This document shows positions 50,779 to 50,812 of a DNA stretch of 50,812 nucleotides, piece by piece (positions within the stretch are counted from its first letter, which is position 1; each line of letters begins with the position of its first letter). The stretch lies in assembly GCA_021824565.1 (NCBI GenBank), contig JAKAKL010000135.1, positions 1-50,812 on the forward strand. The letters run 5' to 3'. The translations under genes and the position numbers were made by a program. Origin of the DNA: Bacteroidota bacterium. GTDB taxonomy: Bacteria; Bacteroidota; Ignavibacteria; Ignavibacteriales; Ignavibacteriaceae. The notes below the pieces were generated by a model, which saw only the letters and a list, made by a program, of their open reading frames with translations, was not told the DNA's origin and ran no database searches.

Positions 50779-50812
50779 ATGGAAGGAATACTGACAATGA
50801 GTCAAAAAGAAG
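50779..50812 (+). CDS. Transposase, N-terminal fragment at window edge
   Basis: ATG at 50779 opens MEGILTMSQKE and runs off the window. The MxxxLTMSQKE opening is what I remember from ISNCY-type (IS1202-group) transposases, whose next segment is a helix-turn-helix. Eleven residues are too few for certainty. AAGGAG supports the start. Confidence 0.5.
   Translation, partial: MEGILTMSQKE

Larger units (their letters stand above)
50699..50812 (+). mobile_element. Left end of an insertion sequence (cut by window edge)
   Basis: Two 12-bp direct repeats differing at one base (ATAGAAATGTCA 50699-50710, GTAGAAATGTCA 50724-50735) precede a hairpin and a transposase-like start codon. Repeated subterminal motifs of this sort are usual transposase-binding sites. 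The outer boundary is not determinable; it lies somewhere between about 50640 and 50699. The rest of the element is beyond the window. Confidence 0.6.

Overview
The window reads as chromosomal DNA from an Ignavibacteria-type bacterium (Bacteroidota/Chlorobi group). This is inferred from gene content, not from a marker gene. It is AT-rich. It encodes proteins with type IX secretion (T9SS) C-terminal sorting domains (31471-35295, 45930-46562), a PorV/PorQ-type outer-membrane protein, a carboxypeptidase-regulatory-like TonB-dependent receptor, lipoproteins, and a secreted protein built from about 74-residue repeats. Many genes have clear Shine-Dalgarno sequences. I found no rRNA, tRNA or CRISPR array.

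Layout. 1-7451 is an accessory block of small, mobile-looking families: an ArsR regulator cut by the left edge with a tandem dyad operator, two DHFR-like (RibD-C) proteins, DoxX, single and tandem PhnB-type VOC proteins, DUF1569, a DUF5519 luciferase-like protein, YdeI/OmdA, DUF1697 and a GlxA-type AraC regulator. It ends in decayed VOC and AraC remnants. 7458-14437 is metabolic and structural: a secreted GH13 enzyme, a 647-residue coiled-coil protein, a PAP2-type membrane protein, methylmalonyl-CoA epimerase, an aldo/keto reductase and a dienelactone hydrolase. 14508-16433 is a compact redox operon (four-helix b561-like membrane protein, YceI, Rieske protein), followed by a YpdA-like flavoprotein. 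17763-19779 holds small orphan genes and a 21-bp-period repeat array. 19780-30066 carries a HAD phosphatase, HemW, an amidase-signature enzyme, a golvesin-domain cell-wall amidase lipoprotein and phosphoenolpyruvate carboxylase. 30389-38364 is a TonB receptor - T9SS cargo - PorV operon, followed on the map by a two-component system, a lipoprotein, DedA and an acyl-CoA synthetase. 44637-45336 is a non-coding stretch with a second 20/21-bp-period array, a 150-bp palindromic element and a terminator. 45362-50603 encodes mostly secreted proteins, including an operon of an HExxH protein, a HEAT-like repeat protein and a T9SS-sorted protein. The right edge enters an insertion sequence.

The two unexplained signals I rate highest are the 20/21-bp arrays at 18893-19417 and 44637-45006. 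Their units have diverged strongly but keep register and contain dyad cores, as expected of DNA sites spaced two helical turns apart. Other items worth attention are the b561-like/YceI/Rieske operon, the HExxH secreted operon, a 68-bp motif shared by two promoter regions in the accessory block, and the hairpin that covers the ribosome binding site of the right-edge transposase.
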